A stretch of 64,000 nucleotides of DNA, taken from Hydractinia symbiolongicarpus (lineage: Eukaryota; Cnidaria; Hydrozoa; Anthoathecata; Hydractiniidae). Positions 23,518 to 36,800 of the stretch are shown one piece after another (position 1 is the stretch's first letter; every line of letters starts with the position of its first letter). Made by a program: the position numbers and the translations under genes. The notes below the pieces were generated by a model. It worked only from the letters and a program-made list of their open reading frames with translations. It was not told the DNA's origin and ran no database searches. The stretch covers positions 12,646,001-12,710,000 of the forward strand of contig NC_079887.1 in NCBI RefSeq assembly GCF_029227915.1. Direction: 5' to 3'.

Positions 23518-24600
23518 CACATGATTGCCCAGATAAAAACTAATAAAAAATTAGAACAACATCTTCCTTACTTCATTTTTACAGATGATCTGTAATTAAA
23601 ATTGTTGTTTATTTGTTGTTTATTTTTATGCCAAGATAATAAGATAATAATCATAGCGAAGTGATCCTTTTATTCTAACCTTTCTTTGTTAAAATAACTA
23701 TTGATAGTTCATGTTCTGAAAACTAATTTAAAGTCCCACAAATTAAAAGAATTAGCATGTTGACATTATATGTGTTTATGGAGAAAACTTGTATATGCAA
23801 GAAATAGAAAAGTAGTTATAAGAACAATTTTTACAAAATGAGAAACTTTTTCTTTCCACAAATTTCATGGCTGCTAAAAAGTGCATTGGTCTTTTGTATG
23901 CTGCCATTTAATAAAGATTAAAAGAGATGTTTAGTCACATTTGACACATCACATCGCATTGGTATTGTCCATCAAGGACACCATAGTGAGCTTAACCTCA
24001 ACCCTTGATGCTATAATACCTTTTTACAGTAATTTAAACAATCAAAACACATCAACATCTGAGGCTGCAATGATTATCTCTTTATTTTCTATGCAAACTT
24101 TATGCAGTCACACAAAAGTCACCTGATATCGAGTTACACACTTTAAGGTTTGATTAAAAACATTCTGGTAAGAAATACAATCCACAGAGAATGAAGTTAG
24201 CATCTACTAAATACGGTGGATCTCATTTTATAAGCTAAGCATTTCCTTTAAAAATGTCAACCTTTTGTATGCACATGGAGCCATCCCCTCACATCAGCAG
24301 GTGCTTTTTTCATGAAAGAATTGTCAGTTTATTGCACCACAAGTAAATATCATGTAGAAATCTAATACTGTGGCCGACTGTGATAAAAAAATACACTGAA
24401 ATGTCTCGCCTCTCAAAAAATAAATATTAGTGCAAAGATCCCAGAAGAAGCAATAAAAAAGATATTATTGTATGGAAAAAATCACAACTTTGTAAAAAAC
24501 ATTAGTGGTAAACTGTCAGGACAAATTTTGCAAAAATATTCATGTGGTTATTATTTTTTATTATTATTCAAATCCTCATTTGACTTGAGGTAAATTAACA
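23518..24600. other. no gene recognised
   Basis: AT-rich sequence between the satellite element and the LINE remnant. Both strands have frequent stops, and no splice-bounded exon or element end stands out. Confidence 0.35.
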
Positions 24601-24639
24601 CTTAGGCATCAGTGATCACAATTTAGTTTATGTGATCAA

Positions 24640-25800
24640 AAAATTTAAAGGGCCTAAACTTGAACCTAAAAGTTCTTGTGACTACGAATCAAAGTTTGTA
24701 GTCACAAGAACTTCAGTGAAGAGGCTTTTCTGAAGAAAGCAAGGAAGTTAGTCTGGTCATATTTTTTTAATAATTGTCATGACATTGATGAAGCATGTCA
24801 AAAACTGAATAAAAATGTTAAAACACTGGTTGACTAACATTACCCTTTCAAAACACATAGATTTTCTGGGCATGTTGAGGCATGGGTCACTGATAAATTA
24901 ATAATAGCCACCAAAGAAAGAGACTTCTTAAAACAGAAAGCATTATTACTAAAATGTAAGCTACAGGATTGAACAGAATTGGTTCACGACAGCTAAAAAC
25001 CGGTTTGTCAGTTTCAAGTATCTACTTATTAAGTCTTTTCAACAAATCTTTACTTAGGTTATGTACCTAAATGTTGAAAGACTAAAAGGGTCCTACCTAT
25101 TTATAAAAGTGGCAATTAAACAGATTCTACAAATTCGGCCAATTTCCATTTATTCAATTCTTATGAAATTTTAGTGCAAAGTTAGTGCATGGGCAAATTT
25201 CTCATTTTCTTTCTTAGCACAACTTCCTAAATGACAGGAAGTCAGGATTTGGAAAACTCTTTTCCACAGAAACTGCAGTAGTCGTTGTCTCTTACTAAAT
25301 TTGACCAACAAAACTTTGTTTGTGCTGTGCTCATTGACCTTAAAATAGCCTTTGACACTGTTGATCATAAAATTTTGTTAAAAGAGTTGTGGTGTTTTGC
25401 TGCTTGAGATGCTGCCTTTGACTTGTTTGAGCCCAACTTAATGGGTCAAATGCACCTGACATGAGATCAGATCTGCTTTATAAAGACGCTTTCAGGGGTA
25501 CAGGTATCCTGCTTTTCCTTTCGTAATTGATGTCTTAAAATCTGTCATTAATTCAAATTACCATCATCATATGCAAATGATACAATAAAAAAAGTTTAGA
25601 AAAAGTTAAATATCTTGGAGTAATATTTGATCAAAAAATGCAATAGGAATAGCACGAAACACGCAGCGTTGATATTTGAGCTATACATATTGGAAAACTA
25701 TCATAAGAAAAGAAACTTTAATAAGACAGTATATATCGTTAAATGCATTAAAGCAGTCTTGAATATTTTTAACCCGTATATTATCTACTGATTAGCTTGG
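24640..25800 (+). mobile_element. badly decayed LINE (endonuclease-RT linker and RT pieces)
   Basis: In order on the plus strand, across stops and shifts: a linker resembling VTDKLIIATKERDFLKQKAL (about 24890-24950), a NFxPISI-like RT motif (about 25130), the palm motif VLIDLKIAFDTVDHKILLK (about 25325-25385) and VKYLGVIFDQKM (about 25600-25640). This is the layout of CR1/jockey-type LINEs; the region with the catalytic YxDD is deleted or unrecognisable. A 16-bp perfect hairpin (24670-24685 with 24698-24713) lies at its start. Confidence 0.7.
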
Positions 25801-25864
25801 GAGACCTTGACAAATGACACTCGCTTGCTCCTCCCAGGCCTCTTATTTTTTTGCTGATGACTCA

Positions 25865-25979
25865 ATAACTTGGGATCTGCTACTTGGTTTGCAATCAAAT
25901 TTTGTGGGTAAGCTTGTATAAGTCTGATATGTTTACTCACAAAATTTGATTGCAAACCAACATGCAGATCCAAAGTTAT
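25865..25979. repeat. 42-bp inverted repeat, 31-nt spacer
   Basis: Arms 25865-25906 and 25938-25979 are near-exact reverse complements: the inner 21 bp (TGGTTTGCAATCAAATTTTG core) are perfect and the outer part has a few mismatches. A foldback of this length would form a stable RNA hairpin if transcribed. No coding function. Confidence 0.82.
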
Positions 25980-26255
25980 AAGTGCCATTTTAAAAAAAAA
26001 AATTATGTTAATGCATTAACCTTTATAACATCTATGCATTGATAAAGTTTGAATGCATACCCCTTCACATGTATAAAATCACTGATGAAAGAAAATGTCT
26101 AAAATTGCTATTACTGAAATAAGACATCACAATTCATGCAGCATACTTAAATCTGAAATTCTTTAAATGTGAATATCTTGAGAACGAAAAGAGCTTTTTA
26201 AAAAATTTAAAAAGACTTGTTAACCAACTTTTTAAGCTCTATAATATAAGCCCAA

Positions 26256-26750
26256 AAACATTTTATACCTCAGGTTCCCTTTAATGGTCATGATGGGAAG
26301 TCATCTGAAGGTTATAGAGGTGTGCATGGAGGCTATGGATTTGGGAGCAGAAATAAGGGAGAGGTTGCATGAGTTTGGAATGGCAAAGGACATGGTGGTT
26401 TGCAACACATCATTCAGTAAGAGACAGAGTAGGCTGATAACATATGAGTCAGGTGGCTGTAAGACACAGATTTCTTCCTGGTTAGAAAGTCAGACAAGAA
26501 AGTGGTGAACGACGTGAAAGTTATATTGGGGGAAGAGTGTGTTTCCCAGCATAGGTTGGTGGTTTGTAATATTATCTTGAAGAGTGTGAAAGAAACCAAG
26601 GGAAAGTACAGGCCCCGTCGTAAAGTCTGGAAGCTGAAGGAAGGGATTGTAGCAAGAAAATTTAGTGCAAAAGTTCAGCAGTTAGCCCACAATGGTCAAT
26701 TTGTTCACAGGGATGTTTCTTGGCATGTATGCTATGAAAGTAGTCTTTAA
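26256..26750 (+). mobile_element. RTE-like LINE fragment, endonuclease C-terminal part
   Basis: Two overlapping frames restore an exonuclease-endonuclease-phosphatase segment of the RTE type: NGHDG and a GVHGGYGFGSRN-like stretch, then VVCNTSFSKRQSRLITYESG with KTQI, then NDVKVILGEECVSQHRLVV. The last motif contains the conserved QHR/K of the AP-endonuclease end. A frameshift lies between about 26480 and 26505. It breaks off at 26750 before any RT. It may be a fragment of the same family as the LINE at 18160. Confidence 0.78.
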
Positions 26751-26789
26751 ACAAGAATAGAAATTGAGAATAAAAATGAACTATGTACT

Positions 26790-27140
26790 GGTGGCCTTGT
26801 GGTAGAGCGTTTGCTTCAAGTGCAAAAGGTCTTGGGTTCAGATCCTAATCGAGTCATGCCAAAGACTATGAAAGTGCGAATCAATCCTTTCTGCTTACCT
26901 TAACCAATTGTTAAAGCTAAAAGGGCTTACTGCAGAAAATGTAAACATTCAAAAAGGTCTATAGGATTAATCATATAGGCAGTTGTCTAGAGCGGTTGTT
27001 GTGCCTTGCACCACTTCCATAGCTCAAATGGGAGTTTTAAATGCACTAGGACCTCCTTCGCAGGACTCTCATTGACAACAGTCCCCCATATAGAGACTGA
27101 AGAGGCTATCCTGGGTAAATAATAATAATAATAATAATAA
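26790..27140 (+). mobile_element. tRNA-derived SINE with (TAA)n tail
   Basis: The 5' part has tRNA-like internal promoter boxes: TGGCCTTGTGG (A box) at 26792 and GGTTCAGATCC (B box) at 26835, correctly spaced by about 43 bp. A unique body follows, containing CAGTCCCCCATATAGAGACT, and the tail is AATAATAATAATAATAA, ending at 27140. This is the standard layout of a Pol III SINE mobilised by a LINE. It is not a functional tRNA: the cloverleaf cannot be completed past the B box. Confidence 0.8.
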
Positions 27141-27267
27141 GCGAATAAGGGAAGCATAGAATATTGGATCAGCTTACATAAGTAATACTTAGACTTTAAT
27201 TTTACTTAAACTGTTCTTAAAACTCAAAATGCCATTAAAGTAATGTCAAACTTGAAAACTCACCCAT

Positions 27268-27883
27268 CCACAAACATCAAACGTTTCTTTTAAAGAGTTT
27301 GCTAAAGACGAAAGCGAGCTAGCTAGCTATAAATAGTGGGTAACTATGGGGTATAACGTACTTGTGCACAAGGCTGTACTTTCAGGTTGATATAAAACTT
27401 TGCTTTCTACAGAATATTTCTTCTTTTCAGTAGTCATGTTACCAACTCATTCAAAAGAAATATATTGTTTGTGTGTTGCCTCCAAGCTTTCGCTTTCGCA
27501 CCCATGAAATCTAGCTAGCTACCATTTTACCTAAATTTAGGAATTTTGATTTTTAGGAGGGGGTGGGTGTATTCAAAATTATGTGCATAAAACAAATAGT
27601 AAACACTATAAAACTGATTTTGTATTCAGATATCATTTTTTTTAGTTTCTTTTGTATTTTACAGTAAAAAAAGTTAAAAATAGTATTTATATATTAAGTA
27701 AAAGGGGTAAAGAAAAGCCAACCCATAACACCCTTTAAAGATTACAGGGCATTGTGGGCACGCATGCTTGTCGGAATTTCTATAGACTGGTGAAAACATA
27801 GATACTGACACAGGAGCGGCAAAAAAGATTGAGCTGCTACGAACTGTTACACATCAGGGTGTCCTACTACTATTATCATAAAG
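27268..27883. promoter_or_regulatory. region upstream of the FET gene, possibly a shared promoter
   Basis: This 616-bp stretch lies upstream of the FET ATG. On the minus strand ATG-G|GTGAGT at 27267..27264 has a strong donor and could be a C11orf54 5' exon, which would make the promoter bidirectional. No TATA box or other motif was assigned; only position supports the call. Confidence 0.3.
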
Positions 27884-30800
27884 ATGTCTGAACAATGTAA
27901 GTTTAACTTCAGGGAGATCAAACAGACAATTTGCTGTTGGTGTTCTATCTTATTTTCTTGTAATGTAGCTAGCTGAAAAGAAGAATTTAAAGCCCTTTTT
28001 CCTCTAATGAAAGTTTAGCTAATTGTCTGTTAAAGCAAAACAATACATATAGCTACATGATCTATATTTATAAAAAGAATAGGAATTACAAGGTGTAAAT
28101 CCTTCCTTATTATCAGAAAAGAAAATCCAAAAAAATCCAATTTGGCCGGGACGAAAAGCAATGTGAAAAATATTATTTTTGTTTTTTAGTTCTTTTTTGC
28201 ACGTGTGATCACATAACTCTTATGGATTCCTTTTAAAGTCAAACCATGAAAAAAAATATAGTGCTGCAATGCTATGTGTTTAAATTTAAACTTTCTGTTT
28301 CTTTTAAGTATTTGACTGCATGTTTTAAATTTGACCTCTGTCCTGTATTTTGTAGCGCTCCCTTTCGAGTTTTCTGTGTGTCCATATCTCTTTCCAATCA
28401 GACAATCAAGTGTAGTATTCTCTAAAAAATAGTTATTTTTTAAAATAACTATGTTTGGGGGAATATAAAAAAACAAATTGGATTCATGGTTTTATATACT
28501 ACTAGCCGAATTCACGTGGAAGAATCCACTAAATCTTTCTTTGAATGCATGTAAAGGAATACAAAACAAAATATAAAACATAGTGATTTGAATTTTTTAA
28601 AACCAACAATGCAGTTGGGCTTTGTCTCTTTTTTATTACGGGACAACAAAAGGGGAAAAACCTGGGATTGAGGTTGCTCAAACTCTGCATTGCTTTATAT
28701 TTTTACCTGTTATAATAAATTGTTTAAAATATAAGCAGGTGCAAAAAAAAAAAAAAAGTAAAACAAAACTGTTGAACAAAATCAAAAGCATCTGGCAACT
28801 GTTACGTAAAAAGCGAAATCTATAAAACTATATTGCTGGTGCCATACCAGAAGTACACCAGGGGAATATTAGACATTAAAAAATCCAACATATTTCGCAA
28901 AGTTATACAAAAAAGTTTATTACAAAATTTCCACACTGTGCAGTTTGTAACACGTCATACCAAAATCAGATATAATGTATTGCATACAGCATTTCTATCA
29001 AAGTTTTACATAAAATAAAAGAAATCAACAGTTCTGAACTTATAAAATAGAAGTATAAAAACTTCAATCATTTCGGTATATTGTATATCTACCATCTACC
29101 ACAATATTTCAATCCAAAATATTAAAAGAACAGTTTCCCTAACAGACTCAAACTCATAATCAAGAAAATCAATTATTTTAAAACAGCGCAAATGTGCTGT
29201 GCAGTCTTTTCGAATTTAAGAATCGAATAATGACAACAACAGTGAATCACCCACTTCTTACTGTTAAAAATAGTAACAACGGAAAAAAATACTTTTTACA
29301 GTTTATAAGATTCTTATCTAGGATATAGCACTGTATTTTATAAGAATTGTGTTTCTTCCATTTCAGACTTTAAATTTTCTTAACTTTCTTGACAAATACT
29401 ATTCTAATTGTAAATTTCTAATTAAATTTGTACATCATACAAATTTTTATATTAGAACAAACAATCAAGCTTAGACATATTCTTAGGATATTCTGACTCA
29501 TTGCTTAGAGTATGTTCTTGCAAAAAAAGGTTCTTAAATTTCTTGAGAAATACAATCCTTGTGGCCTAAAAATATATAATGCGTCAATGAAATAAAGCTT
29601 GCTACATGTTGCTATAACTACTGGCATTTTTTTGTATATATATTGGGAACAAACAATCAAGGATGAACACATTTTTAGAATATTCTGAACTTCTGATCCA
29701 TTGTTTAAAGTATATATATTCTTACAAAAAACGAGTATATATATTCTTACAAAAAACGTTCTTAACTTTTTTGACATAGTTATGTCCTGAAAATATATAA
29801 TAAATTATAAAATAAAGTTGCTATAAGTTGCTGTAGCTATTGGAAAATTCTTTTTATATTTAGAACAAACAATCAAAGTTGGACGTATTCTTACGATATT
29901 CTTAATTGACCCTGATACGAAAAGAATATGTTCAGGCTCAAGACAAAACATTTAACTTTATATTTAAAGCAAAGTTCTAATTGTGTGAAGGGCTTAAAAA
30001 TTGTTATACACCCAAATTCATTTCTCTATCAAATAATTTAAACAACACACCTGCTAGCGTTCTCTGGATAAAAGTCCAATCAGTTTTACGTGATTACTAA
30101 ACTTCGCTTCATCCCAAAGAAAAAGAAAAATAAATTTGTTTTAATAAAATAAAAAAGAGTTTCTTTTTGTTAAAATAATGAAAAACAGAATTAAATGTTC
30201 AAATAGTAACCCCCTGCTTTGCGTTCTTTTTAACTTGGTAAATTTTAGCGTAACGCCACGTCGTAAGAAAGTGACTTGACTCTGCATGTTGTGGACTCAC
30301 ACAGTCACTCACACAAGCGTATTCCTAAAATAGGCTTAAGTTTAAATTAGGTACAATTTTTTATTTGATCCTTTGCTCTAAGGTATACTTATGATAAAGC
30401 ATGGCACGTTTGTATTAAACTGCCCTATTATTACCCATATCGTTGACAGAACATAAAAAAATTAATTTTACCCAATAGGTTATTGTTGATAGGTATGGCT
30501 ATAATTTCTTTCATGAAAAGTCATTAATAGGAGCATTTGGACATTTAAATAATATGATAAACATACTTTTTCTGCCATTGTGGTTTATCAACATTTGTAA
30601 ATATTTGGGTTTTTTTTTTACAGATTCATATGGACAACAGCAGCAGCCACCACCTGGTAGCCACCAGTAAGCCCTATTTTCTCATTTGTTCCTTTTTTCA
30701 TGTTTGATGCTCATTTTTATTGATTTAACATGCAGGTACCAGATTTATTTGCATTTAATTTTTTCCTGATTGTTTTGTTAATTTAGGAGTTATGGCTCCA

Positions 30801-33800
30801 CTCAACAAGGAGGATATGGTCAGCAACCTGGCTACAACGCTTATGCTGGTCAGGGGGGCTACGCTGGTGAGATTAAGAGCTCTGATTTCCACATATCTAC
30901 TAGATATATTAAATACTATTTTAACAATGTCACTTTTATAGGGCAACAATCTTATGGTGCTCCACCACAATCTACAGGTGCCCCACCACAATCTGCAGTA
31001 GCTCAACAATCAACAGCATATCAACAAGTGAGAAATTGTTACCATGTCTACTTGTTTTGCAAGGTAATTTCTTATGTTTGTTAAATTATTATTTACTTCC
31101 AAAGGGTGGTTACCAACAAAAGAGCGGTGGCTATAGCCAGCAGCAATCTTATGGAGGATATAATCAAGGTGCTTCAAGTGGTGGGTACAGTCAAGGGAGT
31201 GGTGGTGGCAGCAGTTACGGTCAGCCAGGAGGATATAGTCGTGGTGGGGGTGGAAATTACAACCAAGGAGATAGTGGAGGAAGGGGTGGCAGTTATAATA
31301 GTGGTTCTTATGGTCAAGGTGGTGGTGGTGGTGGTGGCTACAATAAAGGTGGTTACGACTCAGGTGGTAGTGGTGGTAGTGGTGGTGGTTATGGGAGTAG
31401 AGGAAGTGGTTCAGGGTAAGTTGTCTTAGTAGCATAATTAATACAAAGAATGTTATTTAATCTTCATTTTGATAAGAAGCACAAAGAATTATTTTCTGCA
31501 TCATAATCATCTAAACATTTTCACAATAAGTTTGTTTAGATGTAAAAATATTTATTTTGTTCTAAAACATGTCTAGATATTTTTTGTATTTTTTTCTGGT
31601 ATATTTGCTTCCTTATATTCAATATATATGCAATACATGTTTTGTGCTAATTACAAAATACGAAAAATGACGTAAAATTGAAATAATAGCACTGCCCTTA
31701 AAATTTTCTGTTATTTGTTGTGACAACAAGGTGCTCCAGTAGAAAATTCAGAGAAATTTTAATTGAAAACCTATTACCTACAATCTACCATCATCTCTTT
31801 GACTTCTAAATTTTCCTAGAATTTAAAAATTTCACGGTGAATTAAACATTTTTATGAAGTCAATCTTCAATGTGTTAACGCCTTGCCACCTTCTGTTGAA
31901 TGGACTAATGAAGCTAAAGTTATGTGAAAAAGGGTCAACACTTTTCTGCTTTGATATTTTTGGTCTTTTAATGTTCAGCTTTTTATTACTCAATAATAAG
32001 TAAGTTTATAATTTTACTAGCACCAATGGTGCTGCATTATACAGTAAAATATACTATGTGTAGCATATCACTCTTCCTAATTATTGATGGTGTGCGGCTA
32101 AGTTATTGTACGAAGTTATGCAAAAAAGCATGTGCAGTTTTTCTCCTTCCATTTATGTTGAATTTAAATTACTTAAAATAAAGCAACGTGAATTTAAAGG
32201 GCCAACGAAACAATACAGTAAGCTCAATCCCAACAATCTCTCAATTTCTGAAGAATGGCGTGACTACTCAAACTCAAATGATCAAGATGCAAGAAATCGT
32301 ACACACTTAGAACCTTGTAGATGTCTATTGCTCACATATTTTAAATAAAAGTCACTTGGCAATTCCATGCTAATGGTAAAATCTCACAAAAATACATTAT
32401 TATAGTTTTTTTTTTATTATAAAAATATTTTTCTTTATAGTGAAATAAATTGAAAAGCTATTTCACTTTTTTTAAATTTATGGGGTAGAGCTAAAACATC
32501 TCAAATTTTATGAACTAAACATTGGCACTAAAATTAAAATTCTATACATTGAGAACAAAAAAAAAGTGAGAACGTTAAGACACATATTGCTATGTTGATA
32601 AAAGTAGGAGTTTGTTTACGTGTTGTTTAAGTTTAAGAACTATGTGGACGAAATCTTCCCAACATAGCTTTAAAAATTCCCGCAGATTTAAAAATTGCAC
32701 CTTTTATATCATGTTGTGATAAAATACACCTAAAATGAGTTCAGGCGTGTGCATGCAATCACACACAGTTTCTGACCAAGGCCTGTCATAAAGTTGCACA
32801 TGTCCCTAAAATACAAATGTCATGCAATTATTAAACTATAATTTTTACATTTCACTGGCACGATTACTAAGCAAACTGTTCTGGTAAGTTAATTTGAGTG
32901 AGTATTTTGCAGCTTAACAAATGTCTGTGCCTTTCGCAATTGTTGTGTGGTACATGGTGTCCATTTGCCTAGGATAATGAAAAAAAAATTTTAGCTGTGT
33001 AAACCAAGCTATTTAGACAATAGAAATATGAGCAATGTAAATCTTTCAAAAGCGGACATCCCATGAGTTTCTGATTAGGTGTCTTTGAAAGTTTACTTAA
33101 GAAAATACTGCATAAAATTTTGGAGAAGATATAAGAACTGTTAACTGTAACTTGCTGAGTTTTAGTGTCACAGGATCTACAGATCCTTTAAAGGTACTTA
33201 TGGTTGTCAAAGTATTAAAACATGGTATACGGGTGTAACGAAGTAAAACTGTCTGCTATCAAATCTAACCTTGAGTGTAAGAAAAAGATCACAATAATAA
33301 CAGAAATTCACTTTACCTCAATACAGCGGTTATGGTGGTCGAGGAGGTTCTTCCAGTGGTAATCAAGGTGGTAAGTGTATGCCGCAGTGCCGGTTTGGTA
33401 TATTTAGTTTAATACAATGTCTCTTGCCATTGGGATATGTTTAAGTTTTTTGGTTTTCAAAAGATGTACTAAGAAATATTTTTTTTCATGCACATGAGAA
33501 CTTACCGCCAGAAAACCCAACTTACAAGCTTGCAAACTGCCCTTGCTACAGCATGATATTTTAAAATGCTTGTGTTTAATTATGCTTGTGTGTTTAATTA
33601 TACTATAATCAGGACAAGAAAGGTATGAAATGCGGACCTGAATTCCTGATTCGGTGCTTGCTCAAGAGGCAGAAGGTATTAGGAGTTTAAGATCAGAGTA
33701 ATATCAATAAAAATCGGGGCAGTCCAAAGCAAATGCCACTTTTCAATAATCTGTTTTTGGTTCAAGCTCTCATCATTATGTATTTTGGTTGTACACTATA

Positions 33801-36800
33801 CAAACTGTTATGTTAGTAAGAGCGTTTTAATGTGTAAATTTTACTATCGTAAAAAAAATCTTTTAATTCTTTTTAAAATAATAGCATCTTTTCACACCTT
33901 GCCATTTTTATGGTTGATGGTGTCCCTTTATGTATAGTACATAAACAGAAAAAGCCAAAATCTTGCCTAGTGACAATCATTCACATTTCAACTAATCTCC
34001 TTAACAAAATAGAATGCCATTCCTTTTTTTGAAACAACATTATACTATTTAAAATCTGAGCATTTAGTTTTAAAACTTAACATAGAAATGCTGACAACAG
34101 CATAAAATGTCTAATTTAGGCTTTTTAGAATTTAACAGACAATATCTCAATAATGCGGCATTGACATACCATGTTTTTTATCCTTTAACCAGTGATACAA
34201 ATATTGGATGACCAAAATTTAAGTGCAGGGGGAGTACATTGTATTCTGGTCTACAAAATATTAACCCCCTTCCCCAATTAATTTAACAAGCATCTTAAAA
34301 CGTGGTAACCAGTAGCTAGCTCTTAGAAAAACACTAAATTATAAATATCGATGAAGTTAAACTCTTTTTTAGCGGGGTAAATTACTAGTTATCATAAACG
34401 CCAATAGCCATTCCAACTATCAAAGTGACTGCAAGTTATACGTTTCGATTTTAGGCCAAAATCTGTTCAACAGAAATAAGTATTCGCCTTGGTAAACCTT
34501 AAATCATTGCAGTAACACAAGATTATCTGCATATGTGCTTGCAAATTTTTTGTTCAATATTGAAATTAAGAACCCATAAAAGGAACATTGAAGTGCAAAA
34601 CAGTGAAATAACTTGGTATTACCCAGGTTTTAAAATAAGTCAATGCATTCCGTTGAAACTAAGAAATAAGCTTTATGAAGCAAAATGTTAAAGTTCAGGG
34701 ATAAACTGTAAAAAAATTAGTAGGAACAGTGACTAAAATATTACGTACAGTCTTTTAATGTGCCATTATTGCAACAAATTACACACTTCTTCTGAAATCA
34801 ATCAAGAACTTACAACAACTCCCACCAGATATGTCATAGTATTAACATTTTGTTTACGTTTTTCTAATTTTCTGACTTATTTTTCAATTGCTTTTTTAGA
34901 TAGCATGGCTAAAGAAGGTAGGTTGTTTACTTTTCATTATGATAAACTCAGTTAAACCAGTTATAGCTTTGTTATTTATTACGATTGCTTTTAGATCAGT
35001 GATATTGTTTTAATATCACTGATCGTTTAATATCAGGATTTTGTAGTTTTTCTATTTTATGTTTACCTTAACATGTCTTGTGTTTCTTTAGGTATGATTA
35101 TACAAGAAGACACAGTATTTGTCGCTGGTCTTCCACCTGCTGCAACACCAACAGAGATAGCTGATTACTTTGGCAAAATTGGCATTATTAAGGTGATATG
35201 ATCAGATATCTTTTCTTCATTTTTTTATAAACAAGCACCAGTATTTTCAATACAACTTGTCCTGGCCTTTAAAATTGGAATAACCTTGTAGAACCAACAG
35301 TCTTGTATTAGCTGTTCCGTATTAGCAGGAAATCTTTTGCTTTTATCTCTAAATTTTTTACACAATTTAATGGAAATCAAATTTATTCGTTGGTGTGCGC
35401 AATATGCCCTGGTGCTTCCTCCACTGTCATACTTGGTCTGGCAAAATCTTGTATGGATAAGATCATCTGATGATTAAATTGTTTGCCAACCACAATATAT
35501 TTAAAAAAACAGTTTTTATTTTAGATGGATAAAAGAACTAGAGAACCAAAGATCTGGATCTACAAAAACCGTGATGGAACAGGAAAAGTAATTTTATACT
35601 TTTATATATGTCTTTCTCAACATGTAAAGATGGTAGAATTTGATCAAAAAAATCTCTTGCCAAAGTGCTTGTCAATTCTCTTATATGAATAGGGTGTCCA
35701 CTCTATTTGGAATGTCAGACTTGTAATTAAATATAAATTTCCAGTGAGTGTAGAATTTCACTAACAAGTGTTGATATTTAGTGGGCACCTTATTTATAAT
35801 TTAATCAAAATTTAATCATTTCTTTTCGTATGCAGGGTGAATGTACAGTAACATATGAAGACGCACAAGCCAGTCAAGCAGCTGTAGATTGGTTTAATGG
35901 AAAAGAATTTAATGGTAATACAATAAAGGTATCAATTGCTCAAAGAAAAGCGCCAGAAGGTGGTTTCGGACGTGGACGTGGCAGAGGTGGAGGTGGAGGA
36001 CGTGGAAGAGGAAGGGGAGGTTTGTAATAATCATTTTTATTTGTTTTTGTTTTTTCTTGCGTTCTTTTTTTGTTTTGTTTATGTTTTGTTGTTATTTTTC
36101 TTGTTATTGTTTAGATTTTGGTGGACGCGGTGGAGGTGGACGAGGTGGAGGTGGTAGAGGAGGAGGTAAATTTGTGCATTAATTACTTTTAACTAAACAG
36201 TCCAATGGGTATTGGTCTTACAGGTGAAAGTGGGACTCCAGAGTTGCATGGCATCGTGCATAAAACTACCAAGGGAGAGGTATTTTTTTATTTTCGGTTT
36301 CTACAAATACCACGGCAAAAACAACTCTATAGTTATACCGCAATTATTCCTACAGAATAGACTATCAGGATGTTTTCGAAATCGGATGATATCCAAACTA
36401 AGCATGAACTAACTTTCAAAAAGCCGATTATTTATTAACTAAAAATGAAGGCTTTAAAACAGGATGTTCTAAAAGGGTTAAAAATAGGTCGTCGGTCGGC
36501 AAAGTTTATGAGCAAAAAAGGTATGTCCGGTCAATTAACAAATTACATTGACAAAAACCTTCAATGAAAATGACTATCGCGCTTTTTATGAAGATTTTGT
36601 AGGATTGTAACTCACCAAAAAACTCAAGAAATGTTGTTACTTTTGAAGAATACAATGTAGTGATTTTCAAATGTTTTCTATTGTATACCTAACGTTTACC
36701 ACATAAATGCTCCTCCATTTAAAGCCACTTCTGCATATATAGTGTTCCACCTTGTTATTAGTACATACATATAAAAGTAAATTGTGACATCTTAAAAAAC

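Noticed and set aside
26790-26860. Functional tRNA gene
   Set aside because: Boxes A and B are present but no acceptor stem closes the cloverleaf, and a SINE body and tail follow.
31010-31435. Minus-strand His-rich 141-codon frame (and similar at 37126-37314)
   Set aside because: Antisense of the Gly-rich FET exons; the His codons mirror GTG/GGT repeats.
32106-32348. 80-codon frame in a FET intron
   Set aside because: No splice support, no recognised domain; within the expected length of chance frames here.
33640-33720. Third tRNA-SINE-like sequence
   Set aside because: Only a weak B box and no tail; not distinguishable from chance.
36224-36279. Possible extra FET exon with acceptor and GTATTT donor after exon 11
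   Set aside because: It enters in the right phase but ends in phase 0, while the next exon needs phase 1; its text does not resemble RGG sequence.
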